From NCBI GenBank assembly GCA_002070205.1, contig MWCU01000060.1, positions 1 through 32,662 of the forward strand: DNA of 32,662 bases. Reading direction: 5' to 3'. Positions 21,874 through 30,891 of the stretch are shown in pieces (the first letter of the stretch is position 1; each line of letters starts with the position of its first letter). The notes beneath the pieces were generated by a model. It had not been told where the DNA came from and ran no database searches. It saw only the letters and a program-made list of their open reading frames with translations. Both the position numbers and the translations under genes were made by a program. This DNA comes from Firmicutes bacterium ADurb.Bin182 (GTDB lineage Bacteria; Bacillota; Clostridia; Christensenellales; CAG-138).

Positions 21874-23148
21874 ATGAGAAAAATTCTTTGTCTCGTACTG
21901 GTGCTGATGTTGATGGTTTCGGCGTTCGGCTGCGCGGAAACGGTCGAGCCTGAGCCCGAAGAACCCGAAGCGCCCGAAGCGCCGGTCGAGGAGCCTGAGC
22001 CGGAACCGGAAGCCGAGCCTGAGCGCATTGTGATCAAATTCGCCGCGCAGGCGGACTCAACGCCGGCAACGCAGGCGGTCATCGACGCTTTCAACGCTTC
22101 GCAGGATAAGTATACCGTGGAATGGCTGGATATGACCAACGATTCCGGGGCAATGCGCGAGCAGCTGGTGACCTCGCTGAAAGCCGGCTCCGCGGATTAT
22201 GACGTGCTGTCGCTGGACGTCGTGTGGGCAGGCGAATTTGCCGCTTCGGGTTATATTGAGCCTATCGACCAATACATGAAGGACGCGGGGCTCAAGATCA
22301 GCGATTTCAACAGCGGTTCCATGGCTTCCGGCTCCTATAACGCCAAGCAGTATGTCCTTCCGTTCTTCCCCGATCTTGGATTGCTCTACTTCCGCAAGGA
22401 TATAGTTTCCGAAGAAGATGCTCAGAAGCTGGAGTCAGGCGAATATACTTTCGCGGAACTCCAGGCGATGGCGGAAACTTATAAAGGTCAGGGAGGTACG
22501 GAGGCAGGATTTGTGTATCAATCCGCTCTGTATGAAGGTTTGATCTGCAACGCCAACGAATTCACGGCGAACTTCACTGATGTATCCGGCGGACTTGCCG
22601 CTATGAAGGCTATGACCGATTCCGATGCAACGCCTGAGGATATCCTCAATTATCAGGAAGGCGACACCCATAACAGCTTTGCGCAGGGCAAGAGCGTGTT
22701 TGCCCGCAACTGGCCGTATCAGTGGGGCGTTATCAAAAGCGAAGGCGCTATCACGACGGATCAGGTCAGCGTAGCGCCGCTGCCTAACGGCGGCAGCGTC
22801 GGCGGATGGCTGCTCGCCATGAACAAGAACTCCGCCAATAAGGAAGGCGCCTGGGCGTTCATGCAATTCCTCGCTACCGCCGAGGGACAGAAGATTATGT
22901 CCACAAAGGGCGGATACCTGCCCGGCTTTAACGCGTGTCTTCAGGATGCGGATGTAGTCGCATCAAATGAACTGCTGTCCATGGAAGGATTCCAGAATGC
23001 GCTGACGAGCACAATCGCCCGCCCGGTCTCGGATACCTATGCAGCCTTGTCCGATGCGCTGCAGCAGGATATCCATAAGTTCCTTTCCGGCTCGCAGGAT
23101 CTTGAAACGACGGCCGCTAACGTTGAGGCTACCATAAAGGCGGGCTGA
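21874..23148 (+). CDS. Sugar ABC transporter substrate-binding lipoprotein (family 1)
   Basis: The 424-residue protein has a lipoprotein signal (residues 1-20, with Cys20 in VSAFGC), a Pro/Glu-rich spacer (about 22-50) and a type 1 solute-binding fold starting at ERIVIKFAAQADS. Typical features are YDVLSLDVVWAGEFAASGYIEPID, the hinge LPFFPDLGLLYFRKD, and the late WLLAMNKNSANKEGAWAFMQFL. It captures a sugar outside the membrane for the two permeases that follow. GAGGAGG lies six bases before the ATG. The neighbouring GH65 phosphorylase suggests an alpha-glucoside ligand such as trehalose, maltose or kojibiose; this is inference. A strong hairpin separates it from the permease genes. Confidence 0.93.
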   Translation: MRKILCLVLVLMLMVSAFGCAETVEPEPEEPEAPEAPVEEPEPEPEAEPERIVIKFAAQADSTPATQAVIDAFNASQDKYTVEWLDMTNDSGAMREQLVTSLKAGSADYDVLSLDVVWAGEFAASGYIEPIDQYMKDAGLKISDFNSGSMASGSYNAKQYVLPFFPDLGLLYFRKDIVSEEDAQKLESGEYTFAELQAMAETYKGQGGTEAGFVYQSALYEGLICNANEFTANFTDVSGGLAAMKAMTDSDATPEDILNYQEGDTHNSFAQGKSVFARNWPYQWGVIKSEGAITTDQVSVAPLPNGGSVGGWLLAMNKNSANKEGAWAFMQFLATAEGQKIMSTKGGYLPGFNACLQDADVVASNELLSMEGFQNALTSTIARPVSDTYAALSDALQQDIHKFLSGSQDLETTAANVEATIKAG

Positions 23149-23173
23149 CGCTTAATTATCATTTTACCCTTCA

Positions 23174-23200
23174 AAGGCCGGCGGTTCTGCCGCCGGCCTT
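23174..23200 (+). repeat. Strong hairpin between binding protein and permease genes
   Basis: AAGGCCGGCGG (23174-23184), loop TTCTG, CCGCCGGCCTT (23190-23200): an 11-bp perfect stem with no T run after it. Such hairpins commonly raise the amount of binding-protein message relative to the permeases by protecting its 3' end or by partial termination. Confidence 0.75.
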
Positions 23201-23242
23201 CGGCCTTCATGCTAATATTATTGCCAAGGGGGGAATGAAAGA

Positions 23243-24466
23243 GTGCGAAGAAGAATGTCTGCTCGCCAGTTTGCGTTTGTGTTTCCGCTTCTGCTGCTGA
23301 TCGGGGTTTTCAGCCTTTTCCCGATCTTCAGTTCTTTTGTTTACACGCTGTTTGATTACAGAACAAATGATCAGGCGGCTGCCGGACTTTTCTTCGGCGG
23401 CAATTTAAACCGGTCCCTATATTATGAAGATTTGGATTATATCATTTATTTTTTAGAGGATGATGTTACTCTGGTCGACGAAACGGGCAAGGCGGAATTT
23501 TCCGCTATAATGCAGGATGTCTCTAAAGAGATGGAAACGTATGCGGACGGCGAGGATACAATCAAGCTCGGAAGCACAGAGTCCCGGCAAATCAGCGCCT
23601 TTATCGATGATGTCGAGCGGCGTATCGCCGCCGTTTATGAAAAACACCCCGAAATTCAATTTTACAACAAGGAAAAAATACCGGTGCTGACGAAGGAAAT
23701 GCGAAGCTGTATCATTCCTTCGAATTTTACCGGTTTTGAAGCATACGGAAAACTGCTTTCCGACAAAAGATTCGGCAATTCTTTATTGAACACTTTTATA
23801 TTCACGCTGGTATCCGTGTCTTTTGAGCTTGTGCTCGGAATGGGGCTGGCGCTTATCATGAACAAAGCAGTAAAAGGGATCGGACTTGTCCGCGCCGCCG
23901 CGCTTATACCCTGGGCGGTTCCCACGGCCGTCGCTGCGCTTATGTGGAGCTACTTATATGACGGCGGAAGCGGTATTATAGCCGAGTTATTTACAAAACT
24001 CGGGCTAATAAGCTCGAGGCAAAGCCTTTTGAACACCGCGGGCGGTGCGATGTCCGCAGCCATCCTTGCGGATGTATGGAAAACAACTCCGTATATGGCC
24101 CTGCTGCTCCTTGCGGGCTTGCAGGTCATAGAACCCGGGCTGTATGAAAGCTCTTCCATCGACGGAGCCGGCAAGGTCCGGACGTTTTTCTCCATAACGC
24201 TTCCGATGCTGAAACCTTCCATACTCGTAGCTCTTTTGTTTCGAACTCTCGACGCGTTCAGAGTCTATGACCTCATTGCGGTATTGACGGGAGGAGGACC
24301 GGGAGGAGCAACGGAAACGCTGTCGATCTACTCATACAAAGTAATGATAAGCCAAAGCAATTATGGCTACGGTTCGGTCATTGTTGTTGCCATGTTCCTG
24401 TGCGTCGCTCTTATCGCTTTCATATTTATAAAGGTGCTCGGCGCAGAGCTTATTTCGGATGAGTGA
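23243..24466 (+). CDS. Sugar ABC transporter permease, MalF/UgpA type, with a large extracytoplasmic insertion
   Basis: The 407-residue protein is an inner-membrane permease with six predicted segments and the cytoplasmic EAA loop (EPGLYESSSIDGAGKVRTFFSITLP) that docks the ATPase. Usual family length is about 290-300. The excess is a hydrophilic segment of about 117 residues (roughly 44-160) between the first membrane segment (FAFVFPLLLLIGVFSLFPIF) and the normal FTGFEAYGKLLSDKRFGNSLLNT region. It is acidic and helical in look and faces the outside. The start is a GTG nine bases after GGGGGG; an ATG four codons later is possible. It overlaps the frame of the next permease. Confidence 0.9.
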   Translation: MRRRMSARQFAFVFPLLLLIGVFSLFPIFSSFVYTLFDYRTNDQAAAGLFFGGNLNRSLYYEDLDYIIYFLEDDVTLVDETGKAEFSAIMQDVSKEMETYADGEDTIKLGSTESRQISAFIDDVERRIAAVYEKHPEIQFYNKEKIPVLTKEMRSCIIPSNFTGFEAYGKLLSDKRFGNSLLNTFIFTLVSVSFELVLGMGLALIMNKAVKGIGLVRAAALIPWAVPTAVAALMWSYLYDGGSGIIAELFTKLGLISSRQSLLNTAGGAMSAAILADVWKTTPYMALLLLAGLQVIEPGLYESSSIDGAGKVRTFFSITLPMLKPSILVALLFRTLDAFRVYDLIAVLTGGGPGGATETLSIYSYKVMISQSNYGYGSVIVVAMFLCVALIAFIFIKVLGAELISDE

Positions 24467-24476
24467 GGGGAAAGCC

Positions 24477-25307
24477 ATGAAAAATAACATAGCAGCAAAA
24501 TTGTTATCATGGACGTTTATCGCCCTTTTCCTGGCAGTCTCCCTGTTTCCGTTCTTCTGGGTAGTGATTACTTCATTTAAACCTGGCAGTGAAATATTCG
24601 GCAGAAACGCTTTCGGCGTAATTCCGGAAAACCCGACATTGGAGAGCTACCGCCGGATCATTTTCGAAAAGGGGATACCGAAGGCTATCGGAAACAGCTT
24701 CATCGAAGCGGCGATTACGACCGTATATGTTATAGTCGTATCGTCTCTCTCAGCCTATATAATCGCCCGATACCGCTTTAAGGGCAAAATACTTTTGATG
24801 AGCCTGATACTCGGAGTTTCAATGTTTCCTCAGATGATCATCGTCGGGCCGATATTCAATATGTTTTATAAGCTTGATATACTTAACAGCTATTGGATCA
24901 CGCTTGCGTTTTCAACCATAACGCTGCCGTCCGCGGTCTGGATAATGGTGGCTCATTTTAAGAAAATACCCGTGTCCATTGAAGAAGCCGCCCGAATGGA
25001 CGGCTGCGGACCCTGGCGTACATTGTGGCAGGTGGTATTCCCCATTGCGGCACCCGGCATCTTTACCACCGCTATCATGACGTTCATTGCAGCCTGGAAT
25101 GAGTACCTGCTCTCATATACGCTCAACGCGGATAAAATGTACCACACGGTGCCCGTTGCTATCAACGCCCTCAGAACGCAGTTCAGCATTCTCTGGGGCG
25201 AAATAACGGCTGCGACCGTTGTGGTCGTTGTACCGACGCTGATAATAGTGCTTCTGTTCCAGAAGCAGATCGTATCGGGTCTGATGTCGGGAGCGGTAAA
25301 AGAATAA
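24477..25307 (+). CDS. Sugar ABC transporter permease, MalG/UgpE type
   Basis: From the ATG at 24477, which has AGGGG six bases upstream, the protein has 276 residues; a slightly earlier ATG at 24459 overlaps the previous gene. Six membrane segments are visible, beginning LLSWTFIALFLAVSLFPFFWVVITSFKPGSEIF, as usual for this subunit. The EAA loop is IPVSIEEAARMDGCGPWRTLWQVVFPIAAPG. It pairs with the MalF-type permease. No ATP-binding subunit is encoded in the locus, so the complex probably uses a shared MsmX-like ATPase from elsewhere, as is common in Firmicutes. Confidence 0.93.
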   Translation: MKNNIAAKLLSWTFIALFLAVSLFPFFWVVITSFKPGSEIFGRNAFGVIPENPTLESYRRIIFEKGIPKAIGNSFIEAAITTVYVIVVSSLSAYIIARYRFKGKILLMSLILGVSMFPQMIIVGPIFNMFYKLDILNSYWITLAFSTITLPSAVWIMVAHFKKIPVSIEEAARMDGCGPWRTLWQVVFPIAAPGIFTTAIMTFIAAWNEYLLSYTLNADKMYHTVPVAINALRTQFSILWGEITAATVVVVVPTLIIVLLFQKQIVSGLMSGAVKE

Positions 25308-25308
25308 T

Positions 25309-27591
25309 ATGACAGGAGTTAACTTGGTTATTGAGTCTGACGGATTTGACCGGCTGAAAATCGCGCAGCAAGAGGCGATTTTCCATACTGCCAACGGATA
25401 TATAGGCGTTCGCAACTGTCCCGAAGAAGGTGTGCAATATCGGTCGCAAAGTATAAGAGGGGCTTACATCAACGCATTCTACGATACGGAACCCATTCGT
25501 TATGCGGAGAAGCTTCACGGGTTTCCCGATACGGCGGAACATATGGTCAATGTAACCGATGTGCAAAGTATCGCCCTGTATGCCGGAAATGAGCGCTTTT
25601 CACCGTCCGGGGGTTTACTCGGTCATACCCGGGTGCTGGATATGGAAAACGGTTTGGCGATAAGAAGCATCAGCTGGCGCACCTCAGCCGGGAACACCAT
25701 AGCTCTTTGCATTAAAAGGATGGCTTCCTTTGTAATGAAAAACCTGTTTTTGCTCGAGTTCTGTATTACATCTTTGGACTACTCGGGCGGTATGACCGTT
25801 GTTTCCTCTCAGGACGGGAATGTGAAAAGCTTTTCCGATCCCGACGATCCGAGGGTGCCCTCAAACGGCGACAGAAGGCTGATTACGGAGAGGCTGCGCG
25901 CAGTTGAAGATTCAACTATAATGCAGTCAAAAACGGTAAACACGGAATTAACGATGGCATCCGCCGTCCGGCATGTCTGTACCCTGCATTCGCGCATAGA
26001 TCATAAACTTGCTTCAAACCGGGCGGATACCGTGATAAGCATTCAGATAGAGCCGGGGCAAACTGCCGTGATACAAAAGTTTTGTATCTTTACGGACGGG
26101 CGCAGGTTCGATGACCCTGCCGGAGCTGCGTTGAAGCTGCTGGACGAAGCTGTTCGTTATGGAGCAGCCTATTGGTACAAAAAACAACAGGAATTATTAG
26201 ACGGGTTTTGGCGGCACTCAAGGATCGTTATAGAGGGCGACGAAGCTGCGCAGCGCTTGATGGATTTTAACGTGTACCAGCTGCTTCAAAGCGCCGGGAG
26301 CGACAGACTTTCGAATATTCCCGCAAAAGGCCTCAGCGGCGAAGGATATGAAGGGCATTATTTCTGGGATACGGAAATTTATATGTTTCCCTTTTTCCTG
26401 CTGACCGACCGGAAAACAGCCCGAAGCCTCCTTTCGTACCGCTATCATATTTTGGATGAAGCAAGACGCCACGCGCGCGATATGGGACATCAAAAAGGCG
26501 CTCTGTATCCCTGGCGTACTATTGCGGGGAGGGAATGCTCATCCTATTACCCCTCAGGCTCGGCGCAATATCATATCAACGGGGACGTTGCTCATTCCGT
26601 TTTGAGTTATTATGCCGTTACGAACGATATGGACTATCTTGCGGAAGAAGGCGCAGAAATCCTTTTCGAGACGGCGAGGCTGTGGCTGGACGTCGGTCAT
26701 TACGGCTCGGACGGCCGGTTTCGAATAGATTGTGTTACTGGGCCGGATGAATATACCTGCATAGTCAACAACAACTTTTATACCAATTCATGCGCCCGTG
26801 AAAACCTTTTCGGGGCGGTAAGCGCATATTGTCTGCTTTGCGGCGGCGGTATGGAAAATGAGGTGCGCAGACTGGTTGCCGGTGATGAGATCGAAGCTTT
26901 CAAGCATGCGGCGGAGCGCATGTACCTTCCGTATGACGATGAACTCGGAATAATTGCGCAGGACGATTCGTTCCTTCAAAAAGCGAGATGGGACATCAGC
27001 AGCATTCCTCCCGGGGATTTTCCGCTTCTTTTAAATTATCATCCTCTTTATATCAACAGACATCAAATATGCAAGCAGGCGGATACGGTGCTGGCCGCAT
27101 GGCTTTTCGATGAAGATATGGACGACGCGGTAATCGAGCGGACATTTGATTATTACGAACCTATAACCACGCACGATTCTTCGCTTTCCGCGTGCGTATT
27201 CAGCATCGTCGCGTCAAGGCTCGGAAGACTCGAACGCGCTTACGATTATTTCAAAAAAGCTGTGGCGACGGATATGGAGGACATTCAGGGGAATACGAAG
27301 CACGGACTTCACATTGCGAACATGGGAGGCGCATGGCTTGCCGTCACCGCGGGCTTTGCGGGGCTTCGCATTCGCGAAAACGGGCTTCATTTTCGCCCGC
27401 GATGCCCGAAAAACTGGAAATCGTTTGCTTTTAAACTGCAATACCGCGAAAGCGAATTTCAAATAACGATCAATACGAATACTGCGGTATTTATCCTGCT
27501 CTCCGGCCCGCCGGTTCCGATATTTATCTCGGGAAACGCTTATTATCTCAAGGATGAGCTGACAGTCGAGGTATCGGGCGGTCACGCTTGA
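25309..27591 (+). CDS. Glycoside hydrolase family 65 phosphorylase (maltose/trehalose/kojibiose phosphorylase type)
   Basis: The 760-residue protein has the GH65 layout: N-terminal beta-sandwich (about 1-270, ANGYIGVRN), linker, (alpha/alpha)6 barrel and a small C-terminal sheet. Barrel motifs are EGYEGHYFWDTEIYMFP, GALYPWRTIAGREC, GPDEYTCIVNNNFYTN with the catalytic acid Glu481, KQADTVL, TTHDSSLS (phosphate loop) and HIANMGGAW. The reaction is phosphorolysis of an alpha-linked glucose disaccharide to beta-glucose 1-phosphate plus glucose in the cytoplasm. The exact linkage cannot be read by eye. Usually a beta-phosphoglucomutase gene is next, but none is here. The start is uncertain: the ATG lies one base after the permease stop, yet AGGAG would better serve a TTG at 25324. 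Confidence 0.93.
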   Translation: MTGVNLVIESDGFDRLKIAQQEAIFHTANGYIGVRNCPEEGVQYRSQSIRGAYINAFYDTEPIRYAEKLHGFPDTAEHMVNVTDVQSIALYAGNERFSPSGGLLGHTRVLDMENGLAIRSISWRTSAGNTIALCIKRMASFVMKNLFLLEFCITSLDYSGGMTVVSSQDGNVKSFSDPDDPRVPSNGDRRLITERLRAVEDSTIMQSKTVNTELTMASAVRHVCTLHSRIDHKLASNRADTVISIQIEPGQTAVIQKFCIFTDGRRFDDPAGAALKLLDEAVRYGAAYWYKKQQELLDGFWRHSRIVIEGDEAAQRLMDFNVYQLLQSAGSDRLSNIPAKGLSGEGYEGHYFWDTEIYMFPFFLLTDRKTARSLLSYRYHILDEARRHARDMGHQKGALYPWRTIAGRECSSYYPSGSAQYHINGDVAHSVLSYYAVTNDMDYLAEEGAEILFETARLWLDVGHYGSDGRFRIDCVTGPDEYTCIVNNNFYTNSCARENLFGAVSAYCLLCGGGMENEVRRLVAGDEIEAFKHAAERMYLPYDDELGIIAQDDSFLQKARWDISSIPPGDFPLLLNYHPLYINRHQICKQADTVLAAWLFDEDMDDAVIERTFDYYEPITTHDSSLSACVFSIVASRLGRLERAYDYFKKAVATDMEDIQGNTKHGLHIANMGGAWLAVTAGFAGLRIRENGLHFRPRCPKNWKSFAFKLQYRESEFQITINTNTAVFILLSGPPVPIFISGNAYYLKDELTVEVSGGHA

Positions 27592-27652
27592 TGCTTATTG
27601 CGCTAGTACGGATTCCGCGCGATATTTGAGGCTGCGGCTGTGCTGCTGCGTT

Positions 27653-27677
27653 GATTCTCAGCCTTGAATCTTCTTTT
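27653..27677 (+). terminator. Weak terminator after the GH65 gene
   Basis: GATTC (27653-27657) and GAATC (27666-27670) form a short stem followed by TTCTTTT. An AGGCTG/CAGCCT pair nearby could compete. It lies about 60 bases after the GH65 stop. Confidence 0.4.
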
Positions 27678-27771
27678 AACGCATAAATTAAAAAATTCAG
27701 TTCACTATGGATTGAACGACCCGGCCGTGATAAAATACTCCCATAGAAAGCATAAAGAGTGAGGTTTTGCC

Positions 27772-28599
27772 ATGCTTGAGATCCCCGAAGCGGTTACGGC
27801 AGCCGCTCAAATCAATAAAACGGCAGCGGGCAAGAGAATATTGAACGTCATTGCGGCTCACAGTTCCCATAAATTCGCCTGGTACAGCGGCGAACCTGCC
27901 CTTTACAATGCGTTGCTTTCGGGAAGGAGCATCGATGCGGCGGCGGCAGTCGGCGGAATGGTGCAGATTATGGCGGGAGACAGCGTTCTGCTGCTTGGCG
28001 ACGGAGTCAGTTTAAGGTTCCTTGAATTTGGCGAGCCGCGGCCCGAAAAGCATCAGCTTTTAATCGAATTTGAGGACGGCACCGCCCTGTGCGCTTCGGT
28101 ACAGATGTACGGCGGCTTATGGTGCTTTAAGGACGGAGAATTCGATAACCCGTACTACATTTTGGCAAAGGAAAAACCTTCTCCCGTAACCGACAGATTC
28201 GACAGGCATTATTTTGAGACGATACTCACCAGACCTGAAAACGCGGGCTTGAGCGCAAAAGCGCTGCTCGCCGCAGAACAAAGGATACCGGGATTGGGAA
28301 ACGGAGTTTTGCAGGATATCCTGTTTGAGGCGCGTATCCATCCGAAGAAAAAAGTTAATACATTCTCGCAGGTCGAGAAGGAAGCGCTTTATTCATCGGT
28401 TAAAAGCGTGTTGCTGCGAATGGTCGAATCGGGCGGCAGAGATACGGAAAAGGATCTGTTCGGCAATCCCGGAGGTTATAGGACAAAGCTCTCGAGAAAT
28501 ACGGCCGGAAAGCCTTGTCCTGTCTGCGGCACATTGATTCAAAAGGAAGCGTATATGGGAGGGAGCGTGTATTTTTGCGGCAACTGCCAAAAGCTATGA
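27772..28599 (+). CDS. Fpg/Nei-like DNA glycosylase family protein lacking the catalytic N-terminal proline
   Basis: The 275-residue protein has the Fpg/Nei fold: start MLEIPEAVTAAAQIN, helix-two-turn-helix with RIPGLGNGVLQDILFEARIHP, and a C-terminal zinc finger (CPVC, 16 residues, CGNC) near residues 247-272. Fpg and Nei begin M-P-E-L-P-E, and Pro2 is the nucleophile that attacks damaged bases. Here residue 2 is Leu, with Glu3, Pro5 and Glu6 kept. The lysine of the early beta-turn is not evident, and the zinc-finger Arg is Gly (YMGGSVYFC). Either this is a non-catalytic DNA-binding relative or it uses another residue. The group is usually annotated as endonuclease VIII, which should be treated with care. 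Its 5' region has no clear promoter. Confidence 0.85.
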   Translation: MLEIPEAVTAAAQINKTAAGKRILNVIAAHSSHKFAWYSGEPALYNALLSGRSIDAAAAVGGMVQIMAGDSVLLLGDGVSLRFLEFGEPRPEKHQLLIEFEDGTALCASVQMYGGLWCFKDGEFDNPYYILAKEKPSPVTDRFDRHYFETILTRPENAGLSAKALLAAEQRIPGLGNGVLQDILFEARIHPKKKVNTFSQVEKEALYSSVKSVLLRMVESGGRDTEKDLFGNPGGYRTKLSRNTAGKPCPVCGTLIQKEAYMGGSVYFCGNCQKL

Positions 28600-28610
28600 T
28601 CCGCATAAAT

Positions 28611-29504
28611 TCAGAACAGACTCATTTGTTCTGACGTATAGCTGCCTTTGATCATTCCGGCAATCTTATTCATGCTGTAAAGAAGCCCGTGTTCGTCGCA
28701 TAAACCGGTAAAAAACGGCCAAAGCTCTTTAGCTTTCGATGAATTGCATTCATACGCCGTGCCGAATTTTTTGATATAGAGTTTCTTAATTCCGGGAAAC
28801 GACTCATTCAAACGGTCGTAAAAATATTGCCTTTGGTTTTGGCGCAGTGTCACCGAAAAGCAGCCTTTATGCCCTGGATAGACCCATTTTGCTCCGGCTT
28901 TTGCCGCACATTTTATAATACTTCCGATATTCTCTTCCGTATCGTTTATAAAGGGCAGTATAGGCATTAAAATGACGCCGCAGTTAATTCCGATTTCGGT
29001 CAGCTTTTTTATTGCCTCAAACCGCCTGCTTGAAGGGCAGACGTTCCTTTCGACTTTCGCGCAAAGTTCGTCCTCAAAGCAGGTGATCGTAAAATTGACG
29101 GCAGCAGGGGAATGCTTTTTGACAGCCAAAAGGCAGTCGGAGTCTCTTGTTACAAGATCGGATTTAGTGGCGATCACGATGCCGAAAGTATATTTATCGA
29201 TCAGTTCTAGGGCGCCGCGCGTAAGCAGCTCCTTTTCCTCAAACGGATTATATGGGTCGCTCATGGAGCCGGTCATAACGAGACCGCGTTTGCGTTTCGA
29301 CTTCAAATCCCGTTCAATGACGGATAGAGCGTTTTCTTTTGCCCGAACTTCATCGAAACGATCGACCCGGTAGCATTCGCTCCGGCTGTCACAGTAAATG
29401 CAGCCGTGACAGCAGCCTTTGTATATATTCATATTATAATTGGATCCGAACCAGCCGCAGTCACTGTAGGCTGAAAGGATCGTTTTTGCCGGGATCGTTC
29501 TCAT
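28611..29504 (-). CDS. Radical SAM protein of the spore photoproduct lyase (SPL) family
   Basis: The 297-residue protein binds a [4Fe-4S] cluster through C31-x3-C35-x2-C38 (GCCHGCIYCDSRS) and carries MTGSMSDPYNPFE, an SPL-like substrate and SAM region. Later blocks are TKSDLVTRDSD and LMPILPFINDTEENI. The family includes the enzyme that reverses spore photoproduct in DNA, but many members differ from true SplB and have unknown substrates. This one lacks an obvious upstream partner. It converges with the Fpg/Nei-like gene only 11 bases away; whether the pairing of two possible DNA-repair genes is meaningful is open. The ribosome site is poor (AAGG 13 bases upstream). Confidence 0.88.
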   Translation of the reverse strand: MRTIPAKTILSAYSDCGWFGSNYNMNIYKGCCHGCIYCDSRSECYRVDRFDEVRAKENALSVIERDLKSKRKRGLVMTGSMSDPYNPFEEKELLTRGALELIDKYTFGIVIATKSDLVTRDSDCLLAVKKHSPAAVNFTITCFEDELCAKVERNVCPSSRRFEAIKKLTEIGINCGVILMPILPFINDTEENIGSIIKCAAKAGAKWVYPGHKGCFSVTLRQNQRQYFYDRLNESFPGIKKLYIKKFGTAYECNSSKAKELWPFFTGLCDEHGLLYSMNKIAGMIKGSYTSEQMSLF

Positions 29505-29698
29505 AACGTAATTAAACCTTCAGAACGATTTTTTATATGAATGATCATAGTAACAGAGTCTGTATAAGCCGCCTTCAAAAGCCGGTATAGGTATTATATC
29601 GCAGCGTTGGCGATATGTAAAAACTGCATATCAGATTTGGAACGCAAAGTTTTGTATTATTGATTATCGAGCGGGAATCATGCCCTGATGCTCCGGCG

Positions 29699-29727
29699 TT
29701 TACATAATGTTCCGTAAGATTTATAAT
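29699..29727 (+). promoter_or_regulatory. Promoter of the DUF3592 gene
   Basis: TTTACA at 29699-29704 and TATAAT at 29722-29727 are 17 bases apart. The start codon follows 53 bases later. The rest of the 29505-29698 gap holds no gene that I can see. Confidence 0.65.
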
Positions 29728-29780
29728 TTATATGCCGGCACGTTGTGATATTTATTCAGAAATTTTACAGGGAGGATATT

Positions 29781-30245
29781 ATGAGGTTTAGGAGCAGGAG
29801 AAGAATCAATCCTGTAACGGGATCAGTTATTGCAGCTATCATAGGGCTTGCGTTCATCGGCCTCGGCGTCTTTTTGCTTAACAACAGTCTGAAACTCGTA
29901 CAAAACGGAATCAAAACAGAGGCGACGGTAATCGATTACAGAAGAGATACGTCCGGGAACAATGTAACGTATAAACCTGTAGTTGAGTTTAAGTTAACAA
30001 GCGGGGAAACGATCCAGTCCATCGATGATTTAGGTTCGTCAAACAGACAATTTACAAAGGGGCAGAAAGTTCAGATCATATACATGGAAGACGATCCGGA
30101 CAATTTTGTAATCAATTCGTTCTTTCGGGTTTACGGGTTCCCGTGCATATTCATAGTTGCAGGCGGTTTGGCACTGATACTTATTACGGGAAATCTGATC
30201 AAACAATCCAGGGCAAAATCCCGGTCTGAGACGGATTATCAATAA
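29781..30245 (+). CDS. DUF3592 membrane protein
   Basis: From the ATG at 29781 (GGGAGG five bases upstream) the protein has 154 residues. A basic start (MRFRSRRRIN) precedes a membrane segment (VIAAIIGLAFIGLGVFLL), an extracytoplasmic beta-rich domain (TEATVIDYRRDTSGNN, YKPVVEFKLTSGE, GQKVQIIYMEDDPDNFVIN) and a second segment (IFIVAGGLALILITGNLI). That is the DUF3592 pattern. Its role is not known. The 100 bases to msrB contain no clear terminator. Confidence 0.82.
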   Translation: MRFRSRRRINPVTGSVIAAIIGLAFIGLGVFLLNNSLKLVQNGIKTEATVIDYRRDTSGNNVTYKPVVEFKLTSGETIQSIDDLGSSNRQFTKGQKVQIIYMEDDPDNFVINSFFRVYGFPCIFIVAGGLALILITGNLIKQSRAKSRSETDYQ

Positions 30246-30345
30246 ACTGTTTTTTTTGCAGGATACCTTGTTAAAGTAAAATATATCCTGCCGGTATTAT
30301 ACAACGTGACTGTATCGAAGCCTCGAAACAGAGCATAATAAAAGA

Positions 30346-30801
30346 ATGACGCCGCAAAAAGATACCGAAAAGAATGCTTCGGTCGAGAAAAGCAATAAGA
30401 AAGAACACCTTTCTGAGATGCAATACTTTGTTACGCAAAAAAACGGCACAGAACCGCCTTTCTTCAATGAGTACTGGGATTATTTCGAGCCGGGCATTTA
30501 TGTTGACGTCGTAACCGGCGAAGTATTGTTTACGTCCAAGGATAAATTTCGTTCGGGCTGCGGCTGGCCGTCTTTTTCGCGTCCGGTCGATCCGTCAGCC
30601 GTTAAATTGCTGCCCGATGCGTCTCATGGAATGGTAAGGACCGAGGTGCGGAGTCAATCAGGCGACTCACATCTCGGTCACGTTTTTGATGACGGTCCCG
30701 GCGGCGGAGCTCGTTATTGCATAAACAGCGCTGCACTCCGGTTCATACCGAAAAATGAAATGCAAAAAGAGGGATACGGATATCTTCTCGATTCTGTTTA
30801 A
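30346..30801 (+). CDS. msrB: Peptide methionine (R)-S-oxide reductase
   Basis: The 151-residue protein covers the MsrB fold: [64 protein letters not shown] and [11 protein letters not shown] with the catalytic cysteine. It reduces the R form of methionine sulfoxide in proteins with thioredoxin as donor. The structural zinc CxxC pairs are absent, as in the zinc-free subgroup. The first 24 residues are charged and not part of the domain. The ribosome site is poor, so the start is approximate. No msrA is fused or adjacent. Confidence 0.95.
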   Translation: MTPQKDTEKNASVEKSNKKEHLSEMQYFVTQKNGTEPPFFNEYWDYFEPGIYVDVVTGEVLFTSKDKFRSGCGWPSFSRPVDPSAVKLLPDASHGMVRTEVRSQSGDSHLGHVFDDGPGGGARYCINSAALRFIPKNEMQKEGYGYLLDSV

Positions 30802-30836
30802 AGCTTTTCCTTTGGGCAGTACCGAATCTTACAATA

Positions 30837-30865
30837 TTGGAAAACGAAACCGGTCATGGTATAAT
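30837..30865 (+). promoter_or_regulatory. Promoter of the FmdB-type gene
   Basis: TTGGAA at 30837-30842 and a perfect TATAAT at 30860-30865 are 17 bases apart, 26 bases before the start codon. Confidence 0.72.
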
Positions 30866-30891
30866 TAAAACCGACCGGAGGTGCTGACTTT

